The notes beneath the pieces are model-generated. The model worked only from the letters and a program-made list of their open reading frames with translations, made no database searches and was not told the DNA's origin. A DNA stretch of 64,000 nt from Hymenobacter artigasi (lineage in GTDB: Bacteria > Bacteroidota > Bacteroidia > Cytophagales > Hymenobacteraceae): positions 209,755-273,754 of the forward strand of contig NZ_JAAVTK010000002.1 in the NCBI RefSeq assembly GCF_012275535.1. The letters run 5' to 3'. Positions 16,192 through 25,789 of the stretch are shown here, one piece after another. Positions within the stretch are counted from its first letter, which is position 1; each line of letters opens with the position of its first letter. The position numbers were made by a program, and so were the translations under genes.

Positions 16192-19005
16192 CTAGAAAGC
16201 CACGTTGACGCGGCCGAAGTAGAACGCGCCCTGGAAGCCGAACTGGCTGGCGTTGTACACGAAGCGGCCCCGGTTGGTGTTATCGAGCGAAGAATTGTAG
16301 CTCTGGGCCGGGTCGACGGAGAAGTTGTTGGGGTCGTTGCGGGGGTTCTGGATGATGCGGTCGGGGTACACGTCGAACAGGTTATTGATGCCCACGGCTA
16401 CGCCCACCTGCTTGATGACCTGCACGTTGAGTGTGAGGTCGGTAATCCACTTGGCCGCGTATGTCTGGTCGAGAAACGAGCGGGCCGGGTCGGCGTCCTT
16501 GGTCTGCACCTCGCCGAAGCGCACGCTGCGGGCTTCAAGGCCGAAGATGCCGTAGGTGTAGTTGGCCGAGAGCAGGATTTTGCTGCGCGGGTTGCCGTTT
16601 TCGAGGCGGGCACGCTGCTGGCGGTCAAACAGCGTGTTCTGGAGGTTGCTGGTGCCCACGGTCGCATCGTTGTTGATGGTCGTAGACGTGCTGTTGAAGC
16701 TGCGCACGGTGGTTTCGTTGAAGTTGGCGGCAGCCGTGAGGCCCAGGCGGCTTTTATCGCCCAGCGGGAGGCGGCTGTTGGCCACAATGTCGATACCCTG
16801 TGTGCGGGTGTTCACGGCATTGGCAAAAAACTGCACCCGGCTCACCGGCTGCGTGCCCAGAATGGTGTTCACGATGGTATTGGTGCGGGTGAAGGCCGAC
16901 GAGAGCACAATGCGGTCGTCGATGTCAATCTGGTAGGCGTCCACGGTCAGGGTCACTACCTGGGCCACGCGGCCGGTCAGGCCCAAGCTGTAGTTGCGCG
17001 AGTTTTCCTGCTTTAGCGGAGCCACGCCAAAACCTTGCTGGCCGGTGCCGCCCACCGTATAGCTGTTGCGCACAATGGGATTTTCGTTGTTCACGGTCAG
17101 AATCTGGTTGGGCACGCCGCTGATAAACTGCGTGCTCACGTTGGTGAAGTAGCGCTGCTGCAGCGAAGGCGCCCGGAAGCCGTTGCCCAGTGAGCCGCGC
17201 AGGGCCAAGCCGTCGATGATGCTGAAGCGGGCGGCCAGCTGACCGCTGGCGCTGCTGCCGAAATCGGAGTAGCGCTCCACGCGGCCGGCGGCGTGCACCA
17301 GCAGCTTCTCGGTGAGGTCGCTTTCCAAATCGAGAAAGCCGGCCAGGTTATTGCGCGACTTATTCACCTCATCCGTCGGCTGGTAGCCCGGAAATACCTG
17401 CGAGCCCGAGGCCGTGGGTGCAGTGCCAATCAGGCGGCCGCCGTTGATATAGGAGTTGGGCTCACCGGCCGAAATCTTGAAATTATCGACCCGAAACTCG
17501 CCGCCCACGGCCACGTTCAGGGTAGCCAGCGGGCCCAGGTCGGCAAACTTGCGGGTCAGGGTCAGGTTCGACGTATTCTGGGTGAATTTGAGCGTACCGG
17601 CGTAGAATTCAGTCTGGTTGCGAATGCCCGCGCCCTGCGGCAGCGAGGCGTTCACCGAGTTGCTGATATCGTAGCGCACCTCGTTGCTGCCGTAGGTATT
17701 GCTTAGGTCGAAGCCGAAGCCGCCGATGGTTTTGCGCAGGCCTACTATGGTCGACACATCGTTGATTTTCGTATTGATGAAGGGAAGAAAGCCGTTCGGA
17801 AAGATGGTGAGGTCGCTCTGGGTGGGCTGGTTGGGCAGGCGGGCAAAGCCGGCCGACTTCCCCGTGCGGTGCGTGTAGCCAGCCATGGCGTAGGCCTCGA
17901 TGCCGCCCCCAAGGCGGTAGCCGGCGTTCAGGAAGCCTCCCACATTGCGGGTGTCGGCGCTGCCAATGCGCAGGTTGTTGCGGTCGTAGCCATTCTTGGC
18001 CACCAGGGCATCGTCCTGCGCTTTCAGGTCGCGGCGGGCCTGCTCGGTGGTGGCGCTGCTGGGGTACTGGCCCGAGTTGGCCCCCAGGTAGATAAGCGGC
18101 GCCGTATCGGGCAGGCCGCGGTTGAAGTAGCTGTGGTTCTGGTACTGGCCGCTGAGGTCGAGGTAGCCGCGCCCGCCCAGCCCGATGCCGATGTTGGTAT
18201 CGACCTGAAACACGCCGCCATCGCTCTTGGTGGTATGGCCCACGGTGCTGCTGGCCGTTACGCCGGTGGTGTCGTCCTTCAGCTGCAGGTTAATCACGCC
18301 GGCAATGGCGTCGGAGCCGTAGAGGGCGGCCGCGCCGTCGCGCAACACCTCAATACGCTTGAGGCTGGCGGTCGGAATCACGTTCAAGTCGGTGCCCACC
18401 GCGCCCCGGCCCACCGTGCCGTTGATGTTCACGAGGGCCGAGTTGTGGAAGCGCTTGCCGTTCACGAGCACCAGCACCTGGTCGGGGCCAAGGCCGCGCA
18501 GGCTGGCCGGGTCAATGTGGTCGGTGCCGTCGGAAATGGTCTGGCGCGTGCTCTGGAACGAGGGCGCGGCGTAGGCCAGCACCTGGGCCACGTCGGTTTG
18601 GGCGAAGGCCTTGATTTCGCGGGCCGAAATCACGTCTACTGGGGCCGTGGTGAGGATGTTGGAGCGGCCTTCGGTGGCGCGCGAGCCCGTTACTACCACC
18701 TCGTTCAGGTCCTGGGCGGTGGCGGCCAGCCGCACGTCGAGGCGGCTGCGGCCGTTGAGGGGAATCTGCTGGGTGGCGAAGCCAATGGCCTGCACCGTGA
18801 TGGTAGCCCCCGGGTTTACCGAGAGCGAAAACTCGCCGTTGGCCCCCGTGCTGGTGCCGTTGCTGGTGCCGCGCTCCAGCACCGTAGAGCCGGGCAGGCC
18901 CTCACCAGACGCTCCCACCACCCGGCCCGTCACCGTCACTTTCTGCGCCTGGGCCGCAGCCCCGGTAAGCAGTATCAGCAAAATCAGAAGTAGAAGATTT
19001 TTCAT
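16192..19005 (-). CDS. TonB-dependent outer-membrane receptor
   Basis: A 937-residue receptor: signal peptide (MKNLLLLILLILLTGAAAQAQ), N-terminal CarboxypepD_reg-like beta domain (about 23-105, VTVTGRVVGASGEGLPGSTVLERGTSNG, split here only by its own loops), plug domain (about 115-240, DVISAREIKAFAQTDVAQVL; LRGLGPDQVLVLVNGKR) and a 22-strand barrel ending in aromatic Phe. It should import a large nutrient across the outer membrane using TonB energy; the substrate is not evident. No SusD partner is adjacent, so it is not a classical SusCD pair. I start at MKNLLLL; the longer frame upstream has no signal. It is paralogous to the next gene. Confidence 0.92.
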   Translation of the reverse strand: MKNLLLLILLILLTGAAAQAQKVTVTGRVVGASGEGLPGSTVLERGTSNGTSTGANGEFSLSVNPGATITVQAIGFATQQIPLNGRSRLDVRLAATAQDLNEVVVTGSRATEGRSNILTTAPVDVISAREIKAFAQTDVAQVLAYAAPSFQSTRQTISDGTDHIDPASLRGLGPDQVLVLVNGKRFHNSALVNINGTVGRGAVGTDLNVIPTASLKRIEVLRDGAAALYGSDAIAGVINLQLKDDTTGVTASSTVGHTTKSDGGVFQVDTNIGIGLGGRGYLDLSGQYQNHSYFNRGLPDTAPLIYLGANSGQYPSSATTEQARRDLKAQDDALVAKNGYDRNNLRIGSADTRNVGGFLNAGYRLGGGIEAYAMAGYTHRTGKSAGFARLPNQPTQSDLTIFPNGFLPFINTKINDVSTIVGLRKTIGGFGFDLSNTYGSNEVRYDISNSVNASLPQGAGIRNQTEFYAGTLKFTQNTSNLTLTRKFADLGPLATLNVAVGGEFRVDNFKISAGEPNSYINGGRLIGTAPTASGSQVFPGYQPTDEVNKSRNNLAGFLDLESDLTEKLLVHAAGRVERYSDFGSSASGQLAARFSIIDGLALRGSLGNGFRAPSLQQRYFTNVSTQFISGVPNQILTVNNENPIVRNSYTVGGTGQQGFGVAPLKQENSRNYSLGLTGRVAQVVTLTVDAYQIDIDDRIVLSSAFTRTNTIVNTILGTQPVSRVQFFANAVNTRTQGIDIVANSRLPLGDKSRLGLTAAANFNETTVRSFNSTSTTINNDATVGTSNLQNTLFDRQQRARLENGNPRSKILLSANYTYGIFGLEARSVRFGEVQTKDADPARSFLDQTYAAKWITDLTLNVQVIKQVGVAVGINNLFDVYPDRIIQNPRNDPNNFSVDPAQSYNSSLDNTNRGRFVYNASQFGFQGAFYFGRVNVAF

Positions 19006-19240
19006 ACAACAACGTTTTTTGGTGAAAAACAGGAGAGAATCGGGGCAGTCATTACTGCTCATTCGCTTCAGCAGCCCATTGGCTAGGCTTGGAGTATAAA
19101 AAGCATACATGCAGTAATATGCTGAAACATACAACAAAAATGTTACATAATATATATTTTAACTGCAAATATTGATTTGTTGATTGTTCAGCTTACTGCT
19201 CATCTCAGCGCCTGAATATTCTCAGGCCCATCGGCAACAA

Positions 19241-19272
19241 AAAAGCCAGCCCCGGATGCGGAGCTGGCTTTT
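19241..19272. terminator. Hairpin terminator of the second TonB receptor gene
   Basis: AAAAGCCAGC pairs with GCTGGCTTTT across 12 nt, 20 bp past the stop at 19293. The rest of the 287-bp gap (19006-19292) is AT-rich and probably holds the promoter of the 16192-19005 gene. Confidence 0.75.
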
Positions 19273-19292
19273 CGGCAAGGAATCAGGCGGGA

Positions 19293-22064
19293 TTACAGCG
19301 TGAAATTCACGCGGCCAAAGTAGTACGCGCCGCTGAAGCCAAACTGGTTGGAGCCGTAGGGGAAACGGCCCCGGTTGGTGCCGTCCAGCGTGGTGTAGGT
19401 CAGGCTCTGCTCGTTATTGTTGGGGTCCTGGTAGAGGCGGTCGGGGTACACGTTGAACAGGTTGTTCACGCCTACGCTCAGGCCGATGTTCTTGATAACC
19501 TGGGCGCTGATGGTGAGGTCGGTCACCCACTTGGCCGAGAAAGTCTGGTCGATGTAGGAGCGGGTAGGGTCGGCGTCCTTGGTCTGCACCTCGCCGAAGC
19601 GCACGGTGCGCAGGTTCAGGCCGAAGATTTTGTAACCATAGTCGGCGCTCAGGTTGATTTTGCTGCGGGGCTGGCCGTTTTCGAGGCGGGCACGCTGGGC
19701 GCGGTCAAACAGCGTGTTCTGCAGGCTGGGGTTGTTGTCGATGGTGGCGGAGCTGTTGAAGCTGCGCACCGTGGTTTCGTTGAAGTTGGCGGCAGCAGTC
19801 AGGGTCAGGCGGCTGTCGGGGCCTAAGGTCAGGCGCTCGTTGGCCACAATGTCGATGCCCTGCGTGCGGGTGTTCACGGCGTTGGCGAAGAACTGCACGC
19901 CCTGCACCGGGTTCTGGCCGGGGCGCGGGTTGGCCGTGAGAATGGCCGCCACCGCCGGGTTGCCGCGGCTGAACTGCGAGCTGAGCACGATGCGGTCGCG
20001 GATGTCAATCTGGTAGGCGTCCACCGTCAGGGTGATGGTTTTAAAGAGGCGCGCCGTGAGGCCCAGGCTGTAGTTAGTCGACTTTTCCTGCTTCAGCGAG
20101 CCAATGCCGAAGGCTTTGGTGATGGCGTCGTCGTTGTTGGTAGTCAGCACTTCGCGCAGCTCGCCACTGGTAAACTGCGTGCTGGAGTTGGTGAAGTAGC
20201 GCTGCTGGAGCGAGGGGGCCCGGAAGCCGTTGCTGAGCGCCCCGCGCAGCGCCAGGCCATCGAGAATGCTGTAGCGGGCAGCCACTTTGCCGCTCACATT
20301 GGAGCCAAAATCGGAGTAGCGCTCGGCGCGGCCGGCCACGTCCACCAGCAGCTTATCGGTGAGGTCACTTTCCAGGTCGATATAGCCCGACACGTTGTTG
20401 CGGCTCTGGTTCAGGGCATCGGAAGGGCGGTAGCCCGCAAAACCCTGCGAGCCAGCGGCGGCGGGGCTGCCGTTCACCTTGCGGTCGCCGAGAATGTATG
20501 AGCCTACATCACCGGCATTAATCTGGAAATTATCAACCCGAAACTCGCCGCCAAACGCCACGTTCAATGTGGCCAGCGGGCCCACTTCACTGAACTTGCG
20601 GGTGAAGCCCAGGTTGGTGGTGTTCTGCTGGAAAGCCAGCTCGCCAGCGTAGAAGCTGGTGGGGCTGGTGCCCACCGGCAGCGAGGCGTTGAGGGTGTTG
20701 CTGATGTTGTATTTCAGCGCGTTGCGGCCGTAGGTATTGCTTAAATCGGCCGCGAAGCCGAATACCTTGCCGCGCAGGCCCACAATGGCGGAGCCGTCGT
20801 TCACGGTGCTGTTGATGAAGGGCAGGAAGCCGTTGGGGTAAATGCTGGCATCGGTCTGCGTGACAGCCGTGGGCAGGCGGTAGAGCGCGCCTGACGAGCC
20901 CGTGCGGCGCGTGAGGCCGCCCGAGAAATACGCTTCGAGGCCGATGCTGGGGGCCAGCGTGTAGGCCGCGTTCACGAAGCTGCCGTAGGTGCGGGTATCG
21001 GCGCCGCCCACCCGGATGTCGCGGCGGTTGAAGCCATTCTGGGCCACCAAGGCATTATCGCGGGTTTTCAGGTCGAGCTTCTGCTGGTCGGTGAGGCCGG
21101 CGGGGTAGTTGCCGCCGCTGGTGCCCAGGTAGATGAGCGGGGCCGTATCGAGCCCGCTGCGGTCCACGTAGCTGCGGTTCGAGAACTGGCCGCTCACGTC
21201 CACGAAGCCCCGGTGGCCGAGGCCGAAGCCCAGGTTGGCATCGGCCTGAAACAGCTGGCCGTCGCTCTTGGTAGTCTGGCCGGCGGTGCTGCTCACGCTG
21301 ATGCCGGTGGTGTCGTCCTTCAGCTGAATGTTGATGACGCCGGCAATGGCATCGGAGCCGTACTGAGCCGCCGCACCGTCGCGCAGCACCTCAATCCGCT
21401 TGATGGCGGCCGGCGGAATCACGTTCATGTCGGTGCCCACCGAGCCGCGCCCGGGCGTGCCGTTGATATTGACGAGGGCCGAGGTGTGGCGGCGCTTGCC
21501 GTTCACGAGCACCAGCACCTGGTCGGGCCCCAGGCCGCGCAGGGTGGCGGGGTCCACGAAATCGGTGCCGTCGGTCACGGTCTGGCGCGTGCTCTGGAAC
21601 GAGGGCGCGATGTAGGTCAGAATCTGGGTGATGTCGGTCTGGGCGTACGCCTTGATTTCGCGGGCCGAAATCACGTCCACCGGCGAGGTGGTGAGGATGT
21701 TGGAGCGGCCTTCGGTGGCCCGCGAGCCGGTGACTACCACTTCGTTCAGCTCGGTCTGGTTGGCGGCGAGACGAATTTCGAGGGTTACGCGGCCGTTCAG
21801 CGGCACGGTTTGGGTGAGCGAGCCCACGGCAGAAAACACGAGCGTGGCCGTGCCGGGCACGTTGTTGAGTGAGAAACGGCCGTCGCCGTCGGTGCTGGTG
21901 CCATTGGTGGTGCCTTGCTGGAGCACGGTCACGCCGGGCTGGGTCTGGCCGGTGGCGTCGAGCACGCGGCCGGTTACGGTGAGGTTCTGAGCCCAGGTGG
22001 CGGCGGTGGTCAGCCACAAAAGCAGCGCCACCAGCCCGATGCGGGTAGTTGTGGAGTGTATCAT
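19293..22064 (-). CDS. TonB-dependent outer-membrane receptor (paralogue)
   Basis: A 923-residue receptor with the same architecture as the gene at 16192: signal peptide (ending TAATWAQ), CarboxypepD_reg-like domain, plug (AREIKAYAQTDITQILTYIAPS; LRGLGPDQVLVLVNGKRRHTSALVNING) and barrel ending FGRVNFTL. Long stretches of plug and barrel are nearly identical to its neighbour, while surface-loop regions differ, as expected after tandem duplication and change of ligand. The start MIHSTTTRIG gives a clean signal peptide. It has its own terminator, so the two receptors are probably separate transcripts. Confidence 0.92.
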   Translation of the reverse strand: MIHSTTTRIGLVALLLWLTTAATWAQNLTVTGRVLDATGQTQPGVTVLQQGTTNGTSTDGDGRFSLNNVPGTATLVFSAVGSLTQTVPLNGRVTLEIRLAANQTELNEVVVTGSRATEGRSNILTTSPVDVISAREIKAYAQTDITQILTYIAPSFQSTRQTVTDGTDFVDPATLRGLGPDQVLVLVNGKRRHTSALVNINGTPGRGSVGTDMNVIPPAAIKRIEVLRDGAAAQYGSDAIAGVINIQLKDDTTGISVSSTAGQTTKSDGQLFQADANLGFGLGHRGFVDVSGQFSNRSYVDRSGLDTAPLIYLGTSGGNYPAGLTDQQKLDLKTRDNALVAQNGFNRRDIRVGGADTRTYGSFVNAAYTLAPSIGLEAYFSGGLTRRTGSSGALYRLPTAVTQTDASIYPNGFLPFINSTVNDGSAIVGLRGKVFGFAADLSNTYGRNALKYNISNTLNASLPVGTSPTSFYAGELAFQQNTTNLGFTRKFSEVGPLATLNVAFGGEFRVDNFQINAGDVGSYILGDRKVNGSPAAAGSQGFAGYRPSDALNQSRNNVSGYIDLESDLTDKLLVDVAGRAERYSDFGSNVSGKVAARYSILDGLALRGALSNGFRAPSLQQRYFTNSSTQFTSGELREVLTTNNDDAITKAFGIGSLKQEKSTNYSLGLTARLFKTITLTVDAYQIDIRDRIVLSSQFSRGNPAVAAILTANPRPGQNPVQGVQFFANAVNTRTQGIDIVANERLTLGPDSRLTLTAAANFNETTVRSFNSSATIDNNPSLQNTLFDRAQRARLENGQPRSKINLSADYGYKIFGLNLRTVRFGEVQTKDADPTRSYIDQTFSAKWVTDLTISAQVIKNIGLSVGVNNLFNVYPDRLYQDPNNNEQSLTYTTLDGTNRGRFPYGSNQFGFSGAYYFGRVNFTL

Positions 22065-22617
22065 CAGTAAAAAAAGAGAGGGAAATAAAACGGGTTTCCG
22101 GCGGCCGCCGCAGCGGTTTTGGGAGCCAGACAAACCCAGGAAAAAGAAAAGCCACGGCGGCTAACGGCCGGAACTGCCCACACGGCAGCCCCAACGTCAG
22201 AACGCGCTTGTTAACACCACTAAATAATTATGTCCCAGAAACACCCCAAGGGCTACTGCATGCCCCGCTGGCGGCGCGGCCAGTGGCACGCCTAGGCAGG
22301 GTTCCGCACTTTTTTGGTCTGGCATTCAGCCGGGCAAGGCTATCAGCCTATGCCTGCCGGCTAATGCCCTATCCTAACAACAACAGCAACAGCACCCTAC
22401 CACGGCCGCGCCCAAGGGCATCGACACGCTGGCAAAGTTGGAGGGAAAGCTGGTGGGAGCCAGCCGATTTCCCATAAAGGAGGCGGCGGCGAGGAATTGT
22501 ATCACGGGGCAAAAATAAAATCAGGACGACCGGGCCACGGCTGCGGCCGGAATCGAGTGGGTATAAGCGGCAGGCGCGTCAATTGTTTTTCGCATGCGTC
22601 CGATAATCCGAAAATCA
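22065..22617. other. Gene-free region upstream of the TonB receptor
   Basis: No credible gene. It holds a short CAA/CAG run (22377-22396), a hairpin GGGAAA(G)CTGG.../CCAGC...TTTCCC near 22447-22477, and the probable promoter of the receptor gene. I looked for a cobalamin-type riboswitch here and did not find its conserved core. Confidence 0.5.
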
Positions 22618-22714
22618 TGTCATGCAGAGCTTGCAAAGTGCTTTGTCACGGTTGAATAGCCACGTTCAAATACGTTCCAGCCGTGATAAGGTCCTTCGCA
22701 AGCTCAGGATGACA
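22618..22714. repeat. TGTCATCCTGAGC-type palindrome (degenerate copy)
   Basis: The left arm starts TGTCATGCAGAGCTTGC and the right arm ends GGTCCTTCGCAAGCTCAGGA-TGACA. It is the same family as the perfect copy at 54487-54638, but with diverged arms. Confidence 0.7.
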
Positions 22715-22754
22715 AACGCTAAAAAGACCAACATCACCAGCTGCTGGGGCTGCA

Positions 22755-23762
22755 CTATCGCTCCCACCACTGCGAGTTGAGCGGGCCGGCGGCCACATCT
22801 ACGCGCTGGCCGGGGGCGGGCAGCAGCAGCGGCACTTCGGGTCCGGCGGCTTCGAGCAGGCGTTGCACGGGCTGCCGCCAGGCATGAAAGGCCAGGTTGA
22901 ACGTGCCCCAGTGCAGTGGCAGCAGCGGGCCGCCGCCCAGCAGCCGGTGGGCCGTCAGGGCATGGTCGGGGCCCATATGAATATCGGCCCACTCAGGGTC
23001 GGCAGCGCCGATTTCCAGCATCGTCAAATCGAACGGTCCGTAGGCCTCCCCTATCTGCCGGAAGCCTTCTTCGAAGGGGCCGGAATCACCGCCAAAAAAC
23101 ACTTTGTGCGTGGGCCCAAGCAGGCACCACGAGGCCCAGAGCGTATTGTTGCTGGTGAGGCCCCGACCCGAGAAATGGCGGGCCGGCGTGGCCACCAGCG
23201 CGAAATCATCGCCCAGCCGGGCCGATTCCCACCAGCTCAGCTCGGTGATGCTGGCGGCGGGCATGCCCCAGCGGCGCAGGTGCGCGCCCACGCCCAGCGG
23301 GCAGAAAAAAGGCACGCCCGTGCGCCCCAGCACCCGAATGGCGGCGGGGTCGAGGTGGTCGTAATGGTCGTGCGAGAGGACGACGGCATCCAGCTTCGGC
23401 AGCTTATCCAAAGCCAGCGGCGGGGCGAAAAACCGCTTCGGCCCCACCAGCTGCGAGGGAGACACCCGCTCACTCCACACGGGGTCGGTGAGGATGCGGC
23501 GGCCATCGATTTCGAGCAGCATGCTGCTGTGGCCCAGCCAGGTGGCGCGCAGGGCCGTGGCCGGCACGGGGGCCGCCAGGGCAGCAACATCGGCCCGGAA
23601 AGGACCAAGGGGCTTTTGGGGCTCCCGCTCGGCCTTTTCAAACAACCAGCGCTTCAGAAGCGCGCCGTAGCCGGAGGGCGGACCAACACGCGTGGGCACG
23701 GCGTTCTGGTAAATTTTGCCGATGCGAACGGCTTGCAGGCGGGCGGAGGCTACTGGTTTCAT
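22755..23762 (-). CDS. MBL-fold metallo-hydrolase (NAPE-PLD/UlaG-like)
   Basis: A 335-residue metallo-beta-lactamase-fold protein. The metal site is visible as HDHYDHLD (about residue 133), a histidine in ATPARHFSGRG, the aspartate in FFGGDSG and a late histidine in PLHWGTFNLAFH. The opening WLGHSSMLLEIDGRRILTDPVWSERVSP is typical of the N-acyl-phosphatidylethanolamine phospholipase D-like subgroup. It probably hydrolyses a phosphodiester or lactone, but the substrate is uncertain. No signal peptide is present. It is not in an obvious operon. Confidence 0.88.
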   Translation of the reverse strand: MKPVASARLQAVRIGKIYQNAVPTRVGPPSGYGALLKRWLFEKAEREPQKPLGPFRADVAALAAPVPATALRATWLGHSSMLLEIDGRRILTDPVWSERVSPSQLVGPKRFFAPPLALDKLPKLDAVVLSHDHYDHLDPAAIRVLGRTGVPFFCPLGVGAHLRRWGMPAASITELSWWESARLGDDFALVATPARHFSGRGLTSNNTLWASWCLLGPTHKVFFGGDSGPFEEGFRQIGEAYGPFDLTMLEIGAADPEWADIHMGPDHALTAHRLLGGGPLLPLHWGTFNLAFHAWRQPVQRLLEAAGPEVPLLLPAPGQRVDVAAGPLNSQWWER

Positions 23763-23852
23763 CGGGAGCGCAGACGCAGCAGCGGCCGCAATGTTTGATG
23801 AAGCATTGGAAAGCTGCGCTAGAGGTAAGAGCCCCGAGCGTGCTTTCGCCGA

Positions 23853-24054
23853 GTCGTTGCGCCGGTCTGACCGCCCTAGGCGGTCTGACCGGTTGACGTG
23901 AGCACGATTTCAGCCGCAAAACAACCGGTCTGACCGGTTGAAGTGGGTACGACTTCAGCCGCACACCAACCGGTCGGACCTGTTGACATGAGCACGATTT
24001 CACCCCTACGACAACCGGTCAGACCGCCTAGGGCGGTCAGACCGGTGCAACGAC
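23853..24054. repeat. Palindromic mobile-like element, copy 2
   Basis: The terminal arms (about 43 bp, one mismatch) are the same as at 16025-16136 and begin GTCGTTGC. The centre contains about three tandem units of 45 bp (CCGGTTGAAGTGGGTACGAC-type), one of which matches the inverted centre of copy 1. Units are a multiple of three, so every frame stays open, but no gene is supported. Confidence 0.85.
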
Positions 24055-24097
24055 GCTGGGAAAGCATGGCCTGAAGATTCTGCCTTTACGGGCGCGG

Positions 24098-24733
24098 CTA
24101 AAAATCGGCTTTTATGCCCAGTGCCAGCGTCAGCAGCTGGCCGAAGCCCAGGCCGCCGTTGCGGTTGTTTAGGTAGCTGGCCAGATACAAGTCGTTGCTG
24201 CCCAGCTCATAGTACAACGAGATTTTGCGCGGCTGGCCGGTGGCCGCCACGGGCGGGGCCAGAAACGTGACGCGGCTGCCCAGCAGCGGCCCGTAACGGG
24301 TATCGGTCGAAAACCAGTAGTAGTCGCTGGCGTACTGGCCCTTCAGCTCGTCGTTGATGGTGCCGTGGGTGTAGCTAAAATAGGCGCCCACAGTGAGCGG
24401 CACCACCTGGAATTTATCGCCCACCGGCAGGTGGAAGGGCGAATACATAAACTTCAACGAAGCCAGGCTCAGCGTGGAGCCGGCGTAATACTTCGGCACG
24501 TAGCCGATAAGAATATCGGTTTCGAGGTGGGTTTTCGAGAATTCGTAGCCGGCCCCGGCGGCTACCATGCCCAGGCCGCCACCGGTTTGCAGGGCCAGGT
24601 GGGCGGGGCGGTACCAGGGCCGCTCTACGCGACGGGCGGCGGGGGGAATACGGACGGCGGCGGTATCGGGCGGGGTAGCGAAGGCCGGAACACCAGCAAC
24701 CAGCAACAGGGCGGAGAGCAGGAGCTTTTTCAT
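24098..24733 (-). CDS. Predicted outer-membrane beta-barrel protein
   Basis: A 211-residue protein with a signal peptide (MKKLLLSALLLVAGVPAFA) and alternating aromatic beta-strand segments (GGGLGMVAAGAGYEFSKTHLETDILIGYVPKYYAG; LPLTVGAYFSYTHG-like) ending in an aromatic residue (GIKADF), as outer-membrane barrels do. No specific family is recognised. Its ATG overlaps the stop of the preceding metallophosphoesterase gene by 1 bp (TAATG), so the two are translationally coupled and probably act in one process. Confidence 0.75.
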   Translation of the reverse strand: MKKLLLSALLLVAGVPAFATPPDTAAVRIPPAARRVERPWYRPAHLALQTGGGLGMVAAGAGYEFSKTHLETDILIGYVPKYYAGSTLSLASLKFMYSPFHLPVGDKFQVVPLTVGAYFSYTHGTINDELKGQYASDYYWFSTDTRYGPLLGSRVTFLAPPVAATGQPRKISLYYELGSNDLYLASYLNNRNGGLGFGQLLTLALGIKADF

Positions 24734-25563
24734 TAGAACTTGACGCGTTTGATGCGAAACTGCTTGTCGCCCCACACGGTGACTACCAGGTAGTGCCGCT
24801 CCGAAAAAGCGTCAGAATTAACGTAAGTCACGCCGTCATTATAGGGCTGCGTGATGCTGTAGGAATGGTTGTGGCCGTTCATCTCGAACACCAGGTTCGG
24901 GGCTTCGTGCAGGGCCTGCACGTAGGGCGCACGCAGGGCGGGGTCGAAGTCATCGTTGGTGGGCGGTACGTGCGAAATCACCACCTGGCGGCGGGCCCCA
25001 TCGAAGTTGGCCAGCTGGGGTTTCAGCCAGGCCATGTCGGGGGCGGTGCCGTCGAAGTTGTACTCGCGGCCGTTGGTGTCCACCATGATGAACTTGGTGT
25101 TGCCGTACACAAACGAATAGTTGAAAGCCCCGAAAATGTGCTGGTAGGTGGGCCGGCCATTGCCCACCAAATCGTGGTTGCCGATAACCGTGACGTAGGG
25201 CACCGTGAGGCGGCGCAGCTTCTCATCCACCCACTGCATTTCGCGGGCCAGGCCGAAATCGGAAATGTCGCCGGCCACCACCAGGAAAGAGATGCCGGGC
25301 TGCTGGTTCACGCTGGCCACCAGGGCCTCAGCCTCGTCGTAGAACTGCTGCGAGTCGCCGGTGAAGATGAAGCGCAGCGAATCACCAGCCGCGAGGGGCC
25401 GGGCTTGCAGCTTGGCCAGATTCTTTTCGGTGAGGTTGGTGAATTCTTCGGGGACGCGGTGGTCGTTGGGGCTGAACTCAATCAGGTTACAACCGGCTAA
25501 TCCCAGCAGTGCAATGCCGGGCAGCACGCGCCTCCAGCGGCGCAGATTAGTAAGGGGAAGCAT
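24733..25563 (-). CDS. Metallophosphoesterase lipoprotein
   Basis: A 276-residue calcineurin-like phosphoesterase with a lipoprotein signal (LPGIALLGLAGCNLIEF; Cys near residue 25). The five metal-binding motifs are all present: FTGDSQQF (the first is GDS rather than the usual DxH), VAGDISDFG, GNHDLVGNG, VISHVPP and NGHNHSYS. It would cut phosphomonoesters or diesters at the cell envelope. The unusual first motif (GDS in place of D-x-H) is worth noting, since it alters one metal ligand. It is coupled to the barrel protein downstream. Confidence 0.87.
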   Translation of the reverse strand: MLPLTNLRRWRRVLPGIALLGLAGCNLIEFSPNDHRVPEEFTNLTEKNLAKLQARPLAAGDSLRFIFTGDSQQFYDEAEALVASVNQQPGISFLVVAGDISDFGLAREMQWVDEKLRRLTVPYVTVIGNHDLVGNGRPTYQHIFGAFNYSFVYGNTKFIMVDTNGREYNFDGTAPDMAWLKPQLANFDGARRQVVISHVPPTNDDFDPALRAPYVQALHEAPNLVFEMNGHNHSYSITQPYNDGVTYVNSDAFSERHYLVVTVWGDKQFRIKRVKF

Positions 25564-25789
25564 AACGATAAAACCGGCTCAGGGCCGGCCAATAAAAACA
25601 GAATTAACACAGAATCATCTTTAAACCGATTCTTCCGGGCTAGGGTTGGGCATTAATGCGCTTTTAATATGCCCTACCGGGTTCCTGCGCTGTAGCAGCA
25701 GCGCGGGCGAGCAGGCCGCATCCTCCACGCCCTCACCGATGGTGGAAGAGGCGCTCAACGCCAGAAACAACTCACCGGACTGCTTTCCC

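Noticed and set aside
22200..22500. Possible cobalamin riboswitch upstream of the TonB receptor
   Set aside because: A GCCACTGG-like stretch is present on the minus strand, but the conserved core and the pseudoknot-forming loop could not be found.
23876..24067. 15-residue repeated protein (STGQTGCFAAEIVLT-type units)
   Set aside because: Created by the 45-bp tandem units of the palindromic element; all frames stay open because the unit is a multiple of three, and there is no start signal or family.
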